Origin: Halothermothrix sp. DTU029
GTDB taxonomy: Bacteria > Bacillota > Halanaerobiia > Halanaerobiales > DTU029
DNA length: 45,915 nucleotides
Assembly (NCBI GenBank): GCA_001512435.1
Contig: LFRS01000183.1
Location: forward strand, 1-45,915
Direction: 5' to 3'
The notes beneath the pieces were generated by a model. The model was not told the DNA's origin and did no database searches. It saw only the letters and a list, made by a program, of their open reading frames with translations. Every line of letters starts with the position of its first letter. The first letter of the stretch is position 1. Below, piece after piece: positions 16,444 through 25,873 of the stretch. A program made the position numbers and the translations under genes.

Positions 16444-18357
16444 ATGATGCACAGGAGAGAAGCAAAGATATTTAAAACTCTTATCTTTACTATCCTAATA
16501 AGCCTTTCTTTCTTCTTAAGTGGAATGCTAAATATAGTATCCGCTACAGAATTTTATCCTCTGGTGGTTTATGGGGGGGAGCCGGAAGGGGTTGCAGCAG
16601 CTGTTGCTGCTGCCCGGGAAGGAATCGATACCCTCCTCCTTTTAAAAAGGGAGGCACCTGGTGGTCTGATGACCTATGGGGGTTTAAACTTTCTGGATAT
16701 AAACCAGGCCCCTGATGGGAGGAGTTTAAATAAGGGCTTTTTTGCTGAATGGCATAAGGCAGTAGGTGGAAATATTACTTTTTCTATCAAGAAAGCCACA
16801 GAGGTTTTTGAGGAAATCCTCCAGAGAGAGAGTAATATTACTATTTTAAGAGAAACAAGCCTCTTATCTGTAGAAAAAGAAGATCAGAGCCTCAAAAAGA
16901 TAAAAATAAAACACCAGGGTATTGAAAGGGAAATTCAGGCTGCCTATTTCATAGATGCCAGTCAGGATGCCGATCTGGCTGTTATGGCAGGTGCCCCATA
17001 TTTCAAGGGCGGTGCTGATATAGGATTGCCAGAAAGACACATGGCAGCAACCCTGGTACTGCATATTGATGATGTGAACTGGCAGGAACTGGCTAAGGAT
17101 GCCAGAAGCAATAAATTTGGCCCTTCCTATATTAATAAAGATAATGCCTGGGGTTTTGTTAGAATCGGGCAGTTATATGAACCAGCAGATAAAAACACCC
17201 GCTTAAGGGGCCTGAATATAGTATTGGAAGAAGCAGGGGATGTTTATATAAATGCCTTATTGATTTTTGATTTTGATCCTACAGACCAGGAATCTTTGCA
17301 AAAAGCCCATGAGCGGGGGAGGAAAGAGGCAGAACATGTCCTGACTTACCTGCAGGAGAATCTGGCAGGTTTTAAAAAGGCCCGCTTGCTTGACTTTCCT
17401 CCAGAATTATATGTACGGGAGAGTAGACATATAGTAGCAGAATACCAGCTACAGGTAGGAGACCTTTTAAATAGCCGGATTCCTGGTGATACTATTGCCC
17501 TGGCCGCTTATCCCCTGGATTATCAGGCCTCTACCCCGGAATATGAAGGTTTTGTATTATTTAACCCTGCTATATATGGAGTACCCCTGCGTTCTTTATT
17601 GCCTAAGGGTATTGATAATATTTTTGTTGTGGGCAGAAGTGCCGGTTATAGTTCACTGGCAGCAGCCAGTTCCCGGGTATTGCCTACAGGTATGGCTGCC
17701 GGAGAGGCTGCTGGCCTGGTGACTTCTTATTTAATTACAGAAGAAATAGGTGTTGGGGATTTGCTTGCCAATGAAGGCCTCTTAAAAAAGATACAGGATC
17801 GATTAAAAATAACTTCTGATTTAGGGCGTTATAAAAACTATATAGGCCAGAATATTATTTTACAGGGTCAAGCCCCTGATAAAATCTTTCCACCGGTTTT
17901 TAATACTGACAGCAAAAGGGAAGAACTACTGGGACATCTGGAATACCTTCTTTCCTGGGGTCTGCTGATGGGTGGATATAGTAATGATTTCAGGTTGAAA
18001 GAAGAAATTAGTGAAAGGGATTTTGCTTATATTATTATTAAAGCATTAAGGCAACAGAAGGCCCCAATTCTTTATGAATGGGTTCCAGGAGGATTGGAGA
18101 GTGTAAGCAGCAAAGAAGCTTTGACCAGAAATCAGGCAGCAATGTTATTACTGGTGGCAACAAGTAGGCCAATCGCCAACCTGACCAGTGAGGATTATTA
18201 TAGAAAAGCCCTGGAATATGATTTAATACCAGAGATAATTTCTGCCAATATAAAGGAAGACAGGATTCTGAACCGGGCTGAAGCCTATGTCCTGATTTCT
18301 TCATTTATGCAAAAATACCCACTTTCAGCTGAATTAAAACTATATAGAGGAGAGTAA
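16444..18357 (+). CDS. exported FAD-dependent oxidoreductase with C-terminal SLH-like region
   Basis: A 637-residue protein with a signal peptide: basic start, hydrophobic TLIFTILISLSFFLSGML, and a probable cleavage near VSA-TEF. The mature part opens with a dinucleotide-binding fold (VVYGGEPEGVAAAVAAAREG) of the FAD_oxidored type, and IFVVGRSAGYSSLAAASS fits a second FAD contact. The last ~170 residues contain segments like SLH repeats: YLLSWGLLMGGYSNDF with ISERDFAYIIIKAL, then LTRNQAAMLLLVA, then LNRAEAYVLISSFM. This suggests attachment to the cell wall outside the membrane. ATG 16447 is equally possible as start, given AAGGAGG at 16434. The substrate is unknown. SLH assignment is by eye and moderately sure. 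Confidence 0.75.
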   Translation: MMHRREAKIFKTLIFTILISLSFFLSGMLNIVSATEFYPLVVYGGEPEGVAAAVAAAREGIDTLLLLKREAPGGLMTYGGLNFLDINQAPDGRSLNKGFFAEWHKAVGGNITFSIKKATEVFEEILQRESNITILRETSLLSVEKEDQSLKKIKIKHQGIEREIQAAYFIDASQDADLAVMAGAPYFKGGADIGLPERHMAATLVLHIDDVNWQELAKDARSNKFGPSYINKDNAWGFVRIGQLYEPADKNTRLRGLNIVLEEAGDVYINALLIFDFDPTDQESLQKAHERGRKEAEHVLTYLQENLAGFKKARLLDFPPELYVRESRHIVAEYQLQVGDLLNSRIPGDTIALAAYPLDYQASTPEYEGFVLFNPAIYGVPLRSLLPKGIDNIFVVGRSAGYSSLAAASSRVLPTGMAAGEAAGLVTSYLITEEIGVGDLLANEGLLKKIQDRLKITSDLGRYKNYIGQNIILQGQAPDKIFPPVFNTDSKREELLGHLEYLLSWGLLMGGYSNDFRLKEEISERDFAYIIIKALRQQKAPILYEWVPGGLESVSSKEALTRNQAAMLLLVATSRPIANLTSEDYYRKALEYDLIPEIISANIKEDRILNRAEAYVLISSFMQKYPLSAELKLYRGE

Positions 18358-18359
18358 AG

Positions 18360-18851
18360 ATGGACTATTCTTATTTTAATTATCCTTCTCCAATCGGAAT
18401 CCTGAAGGTTAGATTTACTGCAGTAGGTATTTTGGGGATATCTTTTTCCACAGCTGAACAAAATAAGAATTGTAAGGATGAATATCTTAGAGAAGAAGAC
18501 TTATCCCTTTATAAGTATATCTTTGATGAATTGAATGCCTATTTTATGGGCAAATTAAGAGTTTTTCAGGTACCATTAATTTTAGAGGGTACAGACTTTC
18601 AGAAAAGGGTATGGAAAGAAATTATGAAAATACCCTATGGTGAAGTAGCTAGCTATGGGGAAATTGCAAGAGCTATTGGGGTGCCAAAAGGTGCCCGGGC
18701 TGTCGGTAATGCCAATAATAAAAATAAAGTACCAATTATTATCCCCTGTCATAGAGTGGTTGGCTCCAATGGAAGCCTGACTGGCTATGCCGGAGGACTG
18801 GAGAGAAAAAAGTGGTTAATTGCTCACGAAAACAAATATAGAAAGGATTGA
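18360..18851 (+). CDS. ogt: methylated-DNA--protein-cysteine methyltransferase
   Basis: Repairs O6-alkylguanine by transferring the alkyl group to its own cysteine. The active site IIIPCHRVVGS puts the acceptor at C130; the winged-helix DNA-binding part contains IPYGEVASYGEIARAIG and the arginine finger region GARAVGNANN. Length 163 fits the Ogt type without an AdaA domain. It begins two bases after the FAD oxidoreductase stop codon, with AGGAGAG upstream, so it is probably in the same transcript; pepF starts 4 bp after it. Whether the host calls it ogt or adaB does not change the activity. Confidence 0.95.
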   Translation: MDYSYFNYPSPIGILKVRFTAVGILGISFSTAEQNKNCKDEYLREEDLSLYKYIFDELNAYFMGKLRVFQVPLILEGTDFQKRVWKEIMKIPYGEVASYGEIARAIGVPKGARAVGNANNKNKVPIIIPCHRVVGSNGSLTGYAGGLERKKWLIAHENKYRKD

Positions 18852-18855
18852 TAAT

Positions 18856-20652
18856 ATGGCAAAAGAGCTGCCCTTGAGAAGTGAAGTTGATAATGAATAT
18901 AAATGGGTTTTAGAAGATATTTACCCTACAGATAATGACTGGGAAAAGGATTTTGAAAAAGTCAGGGAAATGATCGGTAAACTGGATGTTTATAGGGGAA
19001 ACCTGGTAAGCTCCAGCAATAATCTATATGAGGGTATAGAGCTGATCATGGAAATCAGAGAAATTCTTGAAAGATTATATGCTTATTCTCATATGAGATT
19101 TGATGAAGATACCTCCAATCAAAAATACCAGGCTCTCAATCTGCGGGCTCAGACTCTGGCAACTGAGATAGCCAGTGCTACCTCTTTCATGGTACCGGAG
19201 ATAATAACCCTTTCCAAAGAGAAAGTGGAAGAATACCTGGCAGAAAATGATAAGCTTAAATTATATGCCCATCTACTGGATGACATATTGAGGGAAAAGG
19301 ACCATTATTTAAGTGAACGGGAAGAAAAACTCCTGGCCATGGCCGGTGAGCTTGCAGAAGGACCTGAAAATATCTATTCAGTATTCAGTGACGCTGAACT
19401 GGTTTTCCCAACCATTATAGATGAAGAGGGAAATGAGGTCAGAGTAACCCATGGACGATATATTGATTTCCTGACGAGTAAAGACCGGAGGGTCAGAAAA
19501 GATGCCTTTACAGCCATGTATGGAAAACACGGTGAATTTATAAATACTTTCGCTACAACCCTAAATACACAAGTAAAGGCACATATTTTCTATGCCAGGG
19601 CCCGCAACTATAATTCTGCCCTGGAAGCAGCCCTCAGCAGTGATAATATACCTGTTTCTGTCTATACAAACCTGATTGACACAGTTAAAGAGAATCTTGA
19701 TGCCATGCATAAATATGTTTCACTGCGCAAAGAAGTACTGGAGCTGGACGAACTCCATATGTATGATCTTTATGTGCCCTTGGTGAAAGAACTGGACCTT
19801 AAAATACCTTATTCTCAGGCCAAGGAAAAAGTATTAAGGGGACTGAAACCACTGGGCGAGGAATATCTCAAGATTCTGGAAGGAGGTTTTAATGGCGGCT
19901 GGATCGATGTTTATGAAAATAAAGGCAAACGCTCAGGAGCCTATTCTTCCAGTTGTTATGGTACTCATCCCTATGTATTATTAAACTATACAGATAATCT
20001 TGACAATATGTTCACTCTGGCTCACGAAATGGGTCATGCCTTGCATACATATTATTCTGATAATAACCAGCCTTATGTTTATTCAAATTATAAGATATTT
20101 CTAGCGGAGGTTGCTTCTACCTTAAACGAAATCCTCTTATTACATCATTTACTGGAAAATACAGATGATATCCTGGAAAAGAAATATCTGATTAATCATT
20201 ATCTTGAACAATTCCGGGGAACTGTCTTCCGCCAGACCATGTTTGCTGAATTCGAAAAGATAATCCATGAAACTGCAGAGGCAGGACAGCCCTTAACTGC
20301 TGATTTATTAAATGAGATCTATCACCGCTTAAATGTAGAGTATTATGGACCAGATATTGTCGTTGATGAGGAGATAGATCTGGAATGGGCCAGGATACCA
20401 CATTTTTACTATAATTTCTATGTTTATAAATATGCTACAGGTTTTTCAGCAGCAACAACCCTGGCCAATAAGATTCTGGAGGAGGGAGAACCGGCAGTCA
20501 GAAGATACCTGGAATTCCTGAAAAGCGGAAATGCAGATTATCCATTGAATATTTTAGAGAAAGCCGGTGTAGATATGAGCTCACCAGACCCCATCAAAAC
20601 AGCTATTGATTCTTTCAGGGATTTCTTAAATCGCTTTGAGGAACTTCTTTAG
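18856..20652 (+). CDS. pepF: oligoendopeptidase F
   Basis: Cytosolic M3-family zinc endopeptidase that degrades oligopeptides. The zinc motif HEMGH is at about residue 390 (AHEMGHALHTYYS), with the third ligand in FLAEVASTLNE downstream. The start is ATG 18856 after AAAGG; the track start at 18820 lies within ogt. The resulting 598 residues match the PepF family. The N-terminus (LPLRSEVDNEYKWVLEDIYPTD) is also typical. No signal peptide. It is followed by another peptidase gene, suggesting an intracellular peptide-use function. Confidence 0.95.
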   Translation: MAKELPLRSEVDNEYKWVLEDIYPTDNDWEKDFEKVREMIGKLDVYRGNLVSSSNNLYEGIELIMEIREILERLYAYSHMRFDEDTSNQKYQALNLRAQTLATEIASATSFMVPEIITLSKEKVEEYLAENDKLKLYAHLLDDILREKDHYLSEREEKLLAMAGELAEGPENIYSVFSDAELVFPTIIDEEGNEVRVTHGRYIDFLTSKDRRVRKDAFTAMYGKHGEFINTFATTLNTQVKAHIFYARARNYNSALEAALSSDNIPVSVYTNLIDTVKENLDAMHKYVSLRKEVLELDELHMYDLYVPLVKELDLKIPYSQAKEKVLRGLKPLGEEYLKILEGGFNGGWIDVYENKGKRSGAYSSSCYGTHPYVLLNYTDNLDNMFTLAHEMGHALHTYYSDNNQPYVYSNYKIFLAEVASTLNEILLLHHLLENTDDILEKKYLINHYLEQFRGTVFRQTMFAEFEKIIHETAEAGQPLTADLLNEIYHRLNVEYYGPDIVVDEEIDLEWARIPHFYYNFYVYKYATGFSAATTLANKILEEGEPAVRRYLEFLKSGNADYPLNILEKAGVDMSSPDPIKTAIDSFRDFLNRFEELL

Positions 20653-20688
20653 GAAAAACATAATCCAGGCGGAACCAGTGGGAAGGGG

Positions 20689-22101
20689 TTGATAGAAATT
20701 AAGGATTTTATTGATAGTAAGATAGATGAAATGAAAGATGAAATAGTAGAATCTGTACAGGAGATTGTAAGGATCAAGAGTGTTGAAGGTGAGCCGGGCG
20801 AAAACAAACCCTTTGGTGAAGGGGTTAACCAGTGTTTAGAGGCTACTCTGGCTATTGCTGAGAGGCTGGGCCTGAAAAATAAAAATATAGATGGCTATGC
20901 CGGCCATGTGGAGATTGGAGAAGGTGAAGAGATATTGGGTATTCTCTGCCACCTGGATGTTGTTCCGGAAGGTAGTAACTGGACCTATCCTCCCTATGGT
21001 GCAGAGATCCATGATGGCAAGATCTACGGCAGGGGAACTATTGACAACAAGGGACCAGCTATTGCTGCCTTATATGCCCTGAAGGCTGTTCAGGATAGTG
21101 GAATAAAGTTAAACAAAAGGGTGAGATTAATCCTGGGTACAAATGAGGAGAGTGGCTGGGGCTGTATTAATTATTACCTGAAAAAAGAAGAGACCCCGGC
21201 CCTGGCCTTCAGTCCTGATGCGGAATTTCCTGTAATACATGGGGAAAAGGGTATTTTAACCTTTATCTTGAAAAAAAGTCTTTCCAGGGTAGAAGGAGAA
21301 AAAATTACTTCTATTGAAATCCAGGGCGGTAATGCTGCCAATATGGTCCCTGATTACTGTCAGGCTATAATAGAGACTGCTTATCCAGACCTGTTCCTGG
21401 AAGCCCTGGCAGGATACCGGGAAAAAAACCCAGATGTAAAGCTTGAAATGGAGAAAAATAATAAAAGGTTGCTCATAAAATCCTACGGAGTATCCGCCCA
21501 TGGCAGTTTACCGGAGGATGGCTATAATGCTATTTCCCAGTTGATGGTTTTCCTGGCTGAACTGGATGTTTTTTCACCTGAATTACAGGAAATCTTAAGC
21601 TTTTATAAAAATAAAATCGGCCTGGAGTATAATGGTGAATCCCTGGGTTGTAGGTTGGAAGATGAAGTGTCCGGCCCCCTGACTTTCAATGTGGGGACTA
21701 TTTCTCTTAAAGATAAAGAACTCAGTATTACAATCAATATTAGATATCCGGTGACTTCTGCCTATGATGAGGTTAAGGCATTACTCTTAAAAGGGATTAA
21801 AGAGATGGATTTTCTTTATGAAGAAATAAGTCACCAGCTGCCATTATATGTGGAAAAGGATCATCCTTTGGTAGAGAAGTTAATGCAGGTTTATCAAAAG
21901 TATACGGGAGATATGAGGGAACCCATAACTATAGGTGGGGGAACCTATGCCAGGGCACTGGATAATGCCGTAGCCTTTGGGCCCCTTTTTCCAGGCCAGG
22001 AAGAATTAGCCCATCAGAAGGATGAGTATATTGGTATTGATGATTTAATTCTAAATACAAAGATTTATGCTGCAGCCATAATTGAGCTGGCTAAGGGATA
22101 A
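20689..22101 (+). CDS. M20 family dipeptidase, PepV-like
   Basis: A zinc dipeptidase of about 470 residues that probably trims dipeptides in the cytosol. Metal and catalytic motifs: GILCHLDVVPEG, GRGTIDNKGPAIAALYAL, GTNEESGWG and SPDAEFPVIHGEKG, the order seen in PepV. The lid domain is of the larger PepV type. The start is unclear: TTG 20689 is in the track but GGGAAGGGG directly abuts it, and the first in-frame ATG (20731) would cut the N-terminal helix. It lies 36 bp after pepF and ends in a bidirectional terminator shared with argS. Confidence 0.9.
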   Translation: MIEIKDFIDSKIDEMKDEIVESVQEIVRIKSVEGEPGENKPFGEGVNQCLEATLAIAERLGLKNKNIDGYAGHVEIGEGEEILGILCHLDVVPEGSNWTYPPYGAEIHDGKIYGRGTIDNKGPAIAALYALKAVQDSGIKLNKRVRLILGTNEESGWGCINYYLKKEETPALAFSPDAEFPVIHGEKGILTFILKKSLSRVEGEKITSIEIQGGNAANMVPDYCQAIIETAYPDLFLEALAGYREKNPDVKLEMEKNNKRLLIKSYGVSAHGSLPEDGYNAISQLMVFLAELDVFSPELQEILSFYKNKIGLEYNGESLGCRLEDEVSGPLTFNVGTISLKDKELSITINIRYPVTSAYDEVKALLLKGIKEMDFLYEEISHQLPLYVEKDHPLVEKLMQVYQKYTGDMREPITIGGGTYARALDNAVAFGPLFPGQEELAHQKDEYIGIDDLILNTKIYAAAIIELAKG

Positions 22102-22105
22102 TAAA

Positions 22106-22133
22106 AAAAGGGTTGTCTTCTGACAACCCTTTT
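22106..22133. terminator. bidirectional terminator between pepV-like and argS
   Basis: AAAAGGGTTGTC, loop TTCT, GACAACCCTTTT: a 12-bp perfect stem with A and T tracts on both sides, placed between convergent genes. Confidence 0.85.
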
Positions 22134-22176
22134 GCTTATATTTTAGCCCCGGTATTTTTAGCTTTTTTAAGATAAA

Positions 22177-23934
22177 TTACATTTTTTCTGGTGCTTCTAT
22201 GCCCAGCAAATTAAGGCCTATTTTGATAACAGTCCTGGTTGAGAGGACCAATAAAAGCCGGGCTTTCCTAAGTTCCGGGTCATCGACCAGGATTGGATAT
22301 TCATGATAAAATTTATTAAAAGCCTGAGCCAGTTCTATAATATTCCTGGTAACCAGGAAGGGTTCATTTCTTTCCATGGCCTTAAGGATTGTTTCCGGGA
22401 AACTATAGATTTGCTTGATAACCTGATAGGCCTCATCTTCCAGTAAGAGGCTGAAATCAATGCCTTTCTCTAAGGCCTGGTTTAGATCTACAGGATCTTC
22501 TTCATTATTTATGGCCAATATATCAGCAAAACTTCTCACATTGGCCCTATCCAGAACAGAGTTGGCCCTGGCATGGGTATATTGGACATAGGGTCCGGTT
22601 TCTCCTTCAAAGGAAAGGGCAGTATCCCAGGAAAAGAGATAATCTTTAATCCTGCTATGGGATAATTCCTGGAAAAGAATAGCTCCAATACCAACTTCCC
22701 GGGCTACTTTTTCTTTATCGGGTAGAGAGGGGTTCTTTTCAGCGATAATTTCCTGGGTTTTTTCTATGGCCTTATTTAAGACATCTTCCAGAAAAACCAC
22801 CCTACCTCTTCGGGTAGACATGGTGCCATCTTCCAGGCTGACCATACCAAAGGGTATATGGATACAATCTTTAGCCCAGTCAAAACCCATCAACTCCAGC
22901 ACTTGAAACATCTGCTGGAAATGTAGGTTCTGTTGAGAGCCTACTACATAGATATTTTTATAAAAATTATAGGTTTCTTTTCTATAGATGGCTGCTGCCA
23001 GATCACGGGTTATATATAAGGTTGATCCATCACTTTTTTTGATCAGGGCAGGAGGCATCTTGTATTCTTCCAGATCAACGATCTTTGCCCCCTCTGAATC
23101 CTGGAGCAGGCCCTTTTCCTCCAGCCGGTCTATAACAGCATCCATTTTATCAGAATAAAAGCTTTCTCCGGCATAGGAATCGAAGTCAATGCCCATCATT
23201 TCATAGATCCTATTGAATTCCTGCAGGCTTACATCCCGGAACCACTGCCAGAGCTCAACAGCTTCCTGGTGGCCCTCTTCTAGTTTTTTAAACCACTCTC
23301 TGGCTTCATCTTCCAGCTCTGGATTTTCTTCAGCAAGATCATGGAACTTAACATAAAGCTTTAGTAATTCCGGTATAGGATCTTTTTCCACAGTTTCTTT
23401 GTCACCCCAGCTTTTAAAGGCAACAATTAATTTGCCAAACTGGGTACCATAATCACCCAGGTGGTTTATAGCTATAGTGTTAAAGCCCAGGAATTTATAT
23501 ATATTCCTTAAGGCATGTCCAATAACAGTAGTTCTAATATGGGCAATACTGAAGGGTTTGGCAATATTGGGAGAGGAGAACTCCACAATAACGTTTTTGT
23601 CCTTGCCCAGTGTTGAAGAACCATATCTTTCTCCTTGCTTAAGGAGATTTGTAAAAACAGTTCTGGCTATTAATTCTTTATTAATAAAGAAATTAACATA
23701 GGGCCCCATATTCTTGATTTCCTGAAAATAATCATTGGCAGCCAGATTGTTGCTAATTTCTTCAGCAATTAAATTGGGTGCTTTGCGGAAGGTCCGGGCA
23801 AATTTAAAACAGGGCAGGGCCAGGTCGCCCATGTCTTCCTGTGGAGGTATTTCAATGATTTCCAGTATTTCTTCCCTTTGGAACTGATCATATTTTTCAA
23901 TAATTAGATCAGCCAGTTTTTCCCTAAAATCCAT
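22177..23934 (-). CDS. argS: arginyl-tRNA synthetase
   Basis: Charges tRNA-Arg. Class I synthetase with the HIGH-like region SSPNIAKPFSIAHIRTT and a KMSKS counterpart in GTMSTRRGRVVFLEDVL, both typical of ArgRS. The C-terminal anticodon-binding DALR domain begins around YVQYTHARANSVL. I start at 23934 (MDFREKL), where AAGGAG lies upstream; the track's 24024 adds 30 residues that do not look like ArgRS. That gives 585 residues. It is transcribed alone from a good promoter. I found no T-box in the leader. Confidence 0.96.
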   Translation of the reverse strand: MDFREKLADLIIEKYDQFQREEILEIIEIPPQEDMGDLALPCFKFARTFRKAPNLIAEEISNNLAANDYFQEIKNMGPYVNFFINKELIARTVFTNLLKQGERYGSSTLGKDKNVIVEFSSPNIAKPFSIAHIRTTVIGHALRNIYKFLGFNTIAINHLGDYGTQFGKLIVAFKSWGDKETVEKDPIPELLKLYVKFHDLAEENPELEDEAREWFKKLEEGHQEAVELWQWFRDVSLQEFNRIYEMMGIDFDSYAGESFYSDKMDAVIDRLEEKGLLQDSEGAKIVDLEEYKMPPALIKKSDGSTLYITRDLAAAIYRKETYNFYKNIYVVGSQQNLHFQQMFQVLELMGFDWAKDCIHIPFGMVSLEDGTMSTRRGRVVFLEDVLNKAIEKTQEIIAEKNPSLPDKEKVAREVGIGAILFQELSHSRIKDYLFSWDTALSFEGETGPYVQYTHARANSVLDRANVRSFADILAINNEEDPVDLNQALEKGIDFSLLLEDEAYQVIKQIYSFPETILKAMERNEPFLVTRNIIELAQAFNKFYHEYPILVDDPELRKARLLLVLSTRTVIKIGLNLLGIEAPEKM

Positions 23935-24291
23935 TTTCCAACTCACTCCTTGATATGTAAAAATAAAGAGGCCTTGTTTCTGGCCATTCGAATAAATCTC
24001 CTGGTTTTTAATTAATATTAACATAAGCCTTAAGATTATTCAAGAATAAGCCTTTGATTATTTATGAAAATCCAAATAGATAAGGAAAGTCTGGAAAGGA
24101 TTTTGTCTTAAATTGTTGAATATAATCTACTAAATGTAGTTTCTCCTACTTTTTTTATCAACATTATCTGGTATTATGGTATATTAGTAGAGAGGGCTGG
24201 TATTAATTAATAATATTTCTATACTTATATACCGGCCAGTTACCAGTATTATAAAGGAATTTACAATAAAAAATCATAGATTTTAAACGGG
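23935..24291. other. divergent intergenic region, argS / M18 aminopeptidase
   Basis: This 357-base AT-rich gap holds the argS leader and promoter and the upstream region of the M18 gene. Near its right end GGCTGGTAT (24195-24203) can pair with ATACCGGCC (24229-24237) with one G-U pair, forming a 9-bp stem over a 25-base AT loop about 55 bp before the aminopeptidase start. Its role is unknown. TATATT at 24179 and TATAAT near 24122 exist without well-spaced -35 boxes. I see no coding sequence or T-box. Confidence 0.4.
24015..24043 (-). promoter_or_regulatory. argS promoter, SigA type
   Basis: Read on the minus strand: TTGAAT (24043-24038), 17-base spacer, TAATAT (24020-24015). It is about 80 bp upstream of the chosen argS start. 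Downstream in the leader a short GGCC-N8-GGCC repeat (minus strand GGCCAGAAACAAGGCC) could form a small hairpin before a T-rich run. Confidence 0.55.
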
Positions 24292-25596
24292 GTGATTAAA
24301 ATTAATCGAGAAATAGTTAATGATTTACTGGATTTTATTTATAAAAGTCCTACTGCTTTTCAGGTGGCTGATAACCTGAATAATATTCTCCGGGATAATG
24401 GTTTTATTGAACTGGAGGAGACAGAGGAATGGTCTCTGGAAAAAAATAAGAAGTATTTTGTCAGGAAAAATGATTCTGCCTTGATTGCCTTCAGAACAGG
24501 CAAGGAGGACCCGGCCAGGGCCGGTTTCCGGATTATTGCCGCACATTCTGATTCCCCAGGCTTAAAAATTAAACCGGCACCGGAGCTTATTGAAGCAGGG
24601 CAGTATTTAAAATTAAATACAGAGGTATATGGTGGGCCAATATTGAATACCTGGCTGGACCGCCCTCTGGCTATAGCAGGGAGGATTAGCTATCAGGGAG
24701 ATAATCCCCTCTTTCCGGAGAGTAAACTGATTAATATTAATAAAGCCCTTGCCCTGATACCTAATCTGGCCATTCATTTAAATCCAGAGGTCAATAAAGG
24801 GGTAGAACTGAACAGGCAGAAAGAGCTTTTACCCTTAATAAAGATGATGGAGGAAGAGTTGGAAAAGGATAATTACCTCCTATCTTTAATCAGTGCTGAA
24901 AGCGGTATCCCTACTGGTAGAATCCTTGATTTTGAATTATATCTCTATGAATATGAAAAAGGCACAGTCTGTGGTGTAAATGAAGAGTTTATTTCTTCTG
25001 CCCGTTTAGATAATCTGGCCATGGTCCATGCTGGCTTAAATTCACTCTTGAGGGCAGAAGAGCATGATTCTACCCAGGTCCTGGTGGTTTTTGATAATGA
25101 GGAAGTAGGCAGTATGACTAAACAGGGTGCAGATTCTCCTTTTCTGGCCAATAGCCTGGAAAGGATTGCCCTTGCTTACAGCTATTCCAGAGAAAATTAT
25201 TTCCGGTCTCTGGCCAATTCCTTTATGATTTCTGCTGATATGGCCCATGCTGTCCACCCTAATTATCCAGAAAAACATGACCCCAGTAATAAAAATTATT
25301 TAAATCAGGGTCCTGTTATTAAATTAAGTGCCAATCAGAGCTATACTTCAGATAGTAATAGTGTAGCTGTTTGCAAGGAATTGTGTCACAGGGCAGGCAT
25401 ACCCTACCAGATCTTTGTCAACCGTTCCGATCAGCGGGGAGGCTCCACTATCGGGCCAGTTTCGGCCAGCCAACTGAATATCAGGTCTGTGGATATTGGC
25501 AACCCATTACTGGCCATGCATTCCATCAGGGAAATGGCTGGTGTAAAGGATCATTATTATATGATCAGTTTATTCACAGAATTCTACAATGTATAA
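24292..25596 (+). CDS. M18 family aminopeptidase (aspartyl aminopeptidase-like)
   Basis: A 434-residue zinc aminopeptidase of the M18 (DAP/ApeB) family, which removes N-terminal residues, often acidic ones. Signature regions: IIAAHSDSPGLKIKP with a metal histidine, ARLDNLAMVHAG, VVFDNEEVGSMTKQGADS with the catalytic glutamates, SADMAHAVHPNYPEKHDP, and DQRGGSTIGP. The start is GTG 24292 directly after ACGG, with a weak ribosome site; no better start is nearby. It probably works in the cytosol with the other peptidases of this region. Substrate preference cannot be read from the sequence. Confidence 0.92.
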   Translation: MIKINREIVNDLLDFIYKSPTAFQVADNLNNILRDNGFIELEETEEWSLEKNKKYFVRKNDSALIAFRTGKEDPARAGFRIIAAHSDSPGLKIKPAPELIEAGQYLKLNTEVYGGPILNTWLDRPLAIAGRISYQGDNPLFPESKLININKALALIPNLAIHLNPEVNKGVELNRQKELLPLIKMMEEELEKDNYLLSLISAESGIPTGRILDFELYLYEYEKGTVCGVNEEFISSARLDNLAMVHAGLNSLLRAEEHDSTQVLVVFDNEEVGSMTKQGADSPFLANSLERIALAYSYSRENYFRSLANSFMISADMAHAVHPNYPEKHDPSNKNYLNQGPVIKLSANQSYTSDSNSVAVCKELCHRAGIPYQIFVNRSDQRGGSTIGPVSASQLNIRSVDIGNPLLAMHSIREMAGVKDHYYMISLFTEFYNV

Positions 25597-25639
25597 AAAT
25601 GAAAGGTATAAAGATATTTAAGGATGGGATTTTAATTTA

Positions 25640-25757
25640 GAATGGGATTAGAATGGAATATCAAACTAGAATGAAGTATTAAACTAAAATGAAGTATTAT
25701 ATTAAAATGAAATATAAATGAAATATAAATGAGATATTAAATTAAACTGGGATATTT
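25640..25757 (+). repeat. degenerate ~18-bp tandem repeat
   Basis: Successive units starting at 25651, 25669 and 25687 read GAATGGAATATCAAACTA, GAATGAAGTATTAAACTA and AAATGAAGTATTATATTA, all 18 bases, followed by shorter decayed copies such as AAATGAAATATAA and ATGAGATATTAAATTA. The array is AT-rich, non-coding, and fills most of the gap between the M18 gene and iadA. Confidence 0.7.
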
Positions 25758-25873
25758 AAAGAATAAAATATAAAAAGAGAAGGAGATAAAATTAAAGGGA
25801 TAGGCAAGAATACTATATATAAAAGCTTTTTATAGAAAAAAACACCTTCTGACAGATGGAGGCTTATGGTACT

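Noticed and set aside
23935-24014. Possible T-box leader for argS
   Set aside because: No AGGGTGGNACCGCG-like T-box sequence or specifier arm is visible; only a small GGCC-N8-GGCC hairpin is present.
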